Assembly: GCA_018648945.1 (NCBI GenBank)
Contig: JABGQJ010000021.1
Coordinates: forward strand, 1-25,602
Direction of reading: 5' to 3'
Length of the DNA stretch: 25,602 bases
Source of the DNA: Victivallales bacterium
Lineage (GTDB): Bacteria > Verrucomicrobiota > Lentisphaeria > Oligosphaerales > Lenti-02
A program made the translations under genes and the position numbers. Of this stretch, positions 23,220-25,602 are shown piece by piece. The notes below the pieces were generated by a model, which saw only the letters and a list, made by a program, of their open reading frames with translations, was not told the DNA's origin and made no database searches. Position 1 is the stretch's first letter. Every line of letters begins with the position of its first letter.

Positions 23220-24732
23220 CACGCGGGCAGGCCTGCGCCTAGGCGCACCGCTTCTCCTCCTCGGCCTGGGCCTTCTGGCCCAGACCGTCGATCTCCGCAT
23301 CCTCCAGACCGCCGACCTCCACGCGGCGGTCGATCACAGCCGCCGCGACCCAGAGTCCGGCGGCTGGCTGCGCATCGCCACCCTGATCAACCGTCTCCGC
23401 AAAGAAGCGGGACCAGAGCGCACTCTGGTCATCGACTGCGGCGACACCTGTCAGGGAACGCTGCTCGGGGTCTCGACCCAGGGCGGAATCGGACCGGCAA
23501 TGCTCAATGCCGTCGGCTACGATTTCTGGATCCCCGGAAACCACGAGTTCGACTTCGGCCTGAAGCGCTACGTGGAACTGTGCGACGCCTTCACCGGGAT
23601 CCTGCTCTGCGGCAATGTCCACATTTCCCTGACCGGCACGCCGCGCTCCTGGACTTCGTGGCGAATGGTGACCAAGGGGGGCGCCCGCGTCGCCATCATC
23701 GGCGCCAACGCCAGCTACCTGCGCCACTGGTACCCGGAACATGCCACCCGCTTCCAGGTCGATCTGGTCGCCGATCAACTGCGCCTCGCCATGCCCGCCA
23801 TCCTCCGCGCCCGACCCGACGCCATCGTGCTGGCCATCCATCAAGGCTGGATGGAGGAGGATCGACGCCAGGTGAACGAAATCCCCGCCCTCGTCCGCCT
23901 CTTCCCGGAACTCGACCTCATACTGGGGGGCCACACGCACCGTCCGCGCCCTGGCCGCCGCCTGGGTATGAAGACCTGGTACGCCCAGCCACCACCACAC
24001 GGCGAAGCTCTGGTCCAGGTCGATCTCAAGATCGACGTGGGCAGGCACCGCGTACTCAGCGTCGAATCACAGCTGGTCAAACCAACCGCCGACACCCCCC
24101 AGGACGCACGAGTCGCCAAGGCCGTCGCCCCGATGCTCGACCACGCCCGGAAGACGGCGGGCCGGGAAGTGGGAACAGTGACCGCTGAGATCTCCGCCAC
24201 CGGCACCCCCGGCATCGACTGCGGCACGGGCGAACTGCTCTGCCGCGTCTTTGCCGAAGCCGCCAAATGCCCGGTCGTCATCCACGGCAAGCTCTCGGAC
24301 CTCTCGCTTGGCAAGGGGCCCGTGACCGAGGCCCACCTCTTCGGCCTGATTCCCTACGAGAACGACATCTACACGGCCCGCCTCACGCCCGCAGAGCTGG
24401 AGCTAGTCGTCGCCGAGCAATGGCACAACCGCAAGAGCTACGTCTTCTGCGGGCTCTATGGCGTGACCGCCAGAGTAGGGGAAGCGGGGGCCAAGCTGGG
24501 GCCCGTCCCGACAGCGTTCATCGGCAAGGACGGGCGCCTCCTGGTTGCCTTCAACAGCTACACGGCCGCTGGCGGCGGCGGGCGCTTCCCGGAGCTCACC
24601 AGGATTCTCGAGCAACCGGCCAGCAAGAAGCGCAATACCCGCCTCGCCGCTCGCGACGCCCTGCGCACCTTCCTCCAGCACCACCCGCAACTGAAGATCA
24701 CCCCAAAAAAGTGGTTACAAAGGGGAGGTTAG
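23212..24732 (+). CDS. 5'-nucleotidase/UshA-type metallophosphoesterase, secreted
   Basis: A 506-residue protein with a hydrophobic export signal (LGAPLLLLGLGLLAQT), so it should be periplasmic. The N-terminal calcineurin-like domain shows ILQTADLHAAVD, VIDCGDTCQGT, IPGNHEFDFG, VLAIHQGWMEED where many relatives have LSH, and LILGGHTHRPRP. The C-terminal nucleotidase domain has GTGELLCRVFAEAA, FGLIPYENDIYTARLTPAEL and VAFNSYTAAGGGG, the substrate-binding loops of the UshA family. Typical members remove phosphate from extracellular nucleotides or hydrolyse nucleotide sugars. The ATG at 23212 overlaps the end of the ATPase gene by 8 bases, implying co-translation with a pilus motor, which is an unusual pairing. 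The next gene begins 2 bases after its stop codon. Confidence 0.9.
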   Translation: MTSTRAGLRLGAPLLLLGLGLLAQTVDLRILQTADLHAAVDHSRRDPESGGWLRIATLINRLRKEAGPERTLVIDCGDTCQGTLLGVSTQGGIGPAMLNAVGYDFWIPGNHEFDFGLKRYVELCDAFTGILLCGNVHISLTGTPRSWTSWRMVTKGGARVAIIGANASYLRHWYPEHATRFQVDLVADQLRLAMPAILRARPDAIVLAIHQGWMEEDRRQVNEIPALVRLFPELDLILGGHTHRPRPGRRLGMKTWYAQPPPHGEALVQVDLKIDVGRHRVLSVESQLVKPTADTPQDARVAKAVAPMLDHARKTAGREVGTVTAEISATGTPGIDCGTGELLCRVFAEAAKCPVVIHGKLSDLSLGKGPVTEAHLFGLIPYENDIYTARLTPAELELVVAEQWHNRKSYVFCGLYGVTARVGEAGAKLGPVPTAFIGKDGRLLVAFNSYTAAGGGGRFPELTRILEQPASKKRNTRLAARDALRTFLQHHPQLKITPKKWLQRGG

Positions 24733-24734
24733 AG

Positions 24735-25602
24735 ATGGCAAGGGAATTCCGGCTTTGGGTCTGGGGCGACGCCCATGTGGGGACCGATCTCACGCGTGGA
24801 CGAGAAAGCCTGGCCGACGCGATCCGCCAAAGCGAGGGCGGCGATGCCGCTGGCGCGCCGCCCTTCGACTGGGATGTCGCCATCGATATCGGCGACATGT
24901 CCGGCGGCCAAACCGTGCCCCAGAACGACGAGGGCGAGGAAGCAATCCGTCAGTTCGGCGCGCTCCAAAAACACCGTCGCGAGGACATCTACAACGTCTG
25001 CGGCAACCACGACCGCAATGGTCTGCGCGAGGCGCCTGGCTGGTGGTGGCAGAAGTGGGTCGATCCCATGGGCGAACATCCCGAGACCAGCGGCGTCCAT
25101 GCCGGACGGCGGCCCTACCCCGTCGCCGGCACCTGGGAGCGCTACCAGTTCCAAGTCGGCAACCTGACCTTCCTGATGATGAGCGATATCAACGAGCCAT
25201 CCCAGACCATTGGCCGCGGCGACCTCGACGGCAAGGTCGGCGGCAATCCCTCCGGCGTGGTCAGCGGCGAGACCTTTGCCTGGTGGCAGGAGCAGGTGGC
25301 GGCCAATCCGGATGGTCTGGTCGTCTCCGCCCACCACTACATGCTGAAGGACACCACCGTGGCCTCCGGCGAGTGGGAAGGGATGCAGAAGGACGACGCC
25401 GGAGAGTGGATCTCGCGTTACCACGGGCACAAACCGCAGGGCACGCCCATCGGCGCCTCGTATCTCTACTTCGTCGACAGCGTCCCTGATGCCCAGGCCT
25501 TCGAGCGCTACCTGGAAGCCCACCCCGGCACCCTTGATCTCTGGTTGGGTGGCCACACGCACACCCATCCGGACGATACCTGCGGCAACAAGTCTCACAT
25601 CG
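24735..25602 (+). CDS. Calcineurin-like metallophosphoesterase (partial, C-terminus missing)
   Basis: An open reading of 289 codons runs off the right edge. It has the two-metal phosphoesterase motifs: LWVWGDAHVG (GDxH), AIDIGDMSGG, NVCGNHDRN, VVSAHHYML and LWLGGHTHTHPD. Insertions between motifs (GWWWQKWVDPMGEHPE and the segment around TVASGEWEGMQKDD) set it apart from the other two phosphoesterases of this window, and there is no signal peptide. The start at 24735 is well supported: AGGGGAGG ends 6 bases before the ATG, and the previous gene stops just 2 bases upstream, so the two are probably one transcription unit. The substrate is unknown; the missing C-terminus may hold a further domain. 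Confidence 0.82.
   Translation, partial: MAREFRLWVWGDAHVGTDLTRGRESLADAIRQSEGGDAAGAPPFDWDVAIDIGDMSGGQTVPQNDEGEEAIRQFGALQKHRREDIYNVCGNHDRNGLREAPGWWWQKWVDPMGEHPETSGVHAGRRPYPVAGTWERYQFQVGNLTFLMMSDINEPSQTIGRGDLDGKVGGNPSGVVSGETFAWWQEQVAANPDGLVVSAHHYMLKDTTVASGEWEGMQKDDAGEWISRYHGHKPQGTPIGASYLYFVDSVPDAQAFERYLEAHPGTLDLWLGGHTHTHPDDTCGNKSHI

Overview
This is a GC-rich bacterial window holding a surface-polysaccharide locus and, beyond a strand switch, genes for type IV pilus-type ATPases and phosphoesterases. A TolC-like outer-membrane protein, a probable lipoprotein and PilT-type ATPases indicate a Gram-negative cell plan. The large hybrid protein that joins a hydrazine-synthase-alpha-like region to a SUMF1 (formylglycine-generating-enzyme fold) domain is typical of PVC-type genomes (Planctomycetota, Lentisphaerota, Kiritimatiellota, Verrucomicrobiota) and similar lineages. 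I favour that affiliation, but no rRNA or phylogenetic marker here proves it.

Positions 1-12159, minus strand. Twelve tightly packed genes read leftwards: a metallophosphoesterase, three GT4 glycosyltransferases, a two-domain protein (phosphoglycosyl-transferase-like plus GT26), a small membrane protein, an alkaline-phosphatase-superfamily hydrolase, a GT2 glycosyltransferase, a TolC-like protein, a pol-beta-type nucleotidyltransferase, an APH-fold kinase, and the start of a Wzx/MOP flippase. Most junctions overlap by 1-4 bases (ATGA, GTGA or TGATG), so the genes are probably co-transcribed and translationally coupled. GT26 and the other transferases would build a lipid-linked glycan and the flippase would export it. 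The kinase, nucleotidyltransferase and phosphodiesterase-like hydrolase may decorate it or its precursors; that part is inference.

Positions 12160-15312. One minus-strand gene encodes a 760-residue probable lipoprotein with an SLH-like segment in front of a glycosidase-like barrel. It is flanked on both sides by non-coding DNA carrying two copies of a composite palindromic repeat, plus a separate nested inverted repeat. The strand switch lies in the 14841-15312 gap.

Positions 15313-25602, plus strand. A DUF72 protein is followed by the 1347-residue hybrid protein (jelly-roll-like region, beta-propeller, two CXXCH haem motifs, SUMF1 domain). After a long hairpin come two tandem PilT/PilU-type ATPases, a secreted 5'-nucleotidase-type phosphoesterase overlapping the second ATPase, and a second calcineurin-like phosphoesterase cut by the window edge. 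No tRNA, rRNA, CRISPR array, transposase or integrase was seen.
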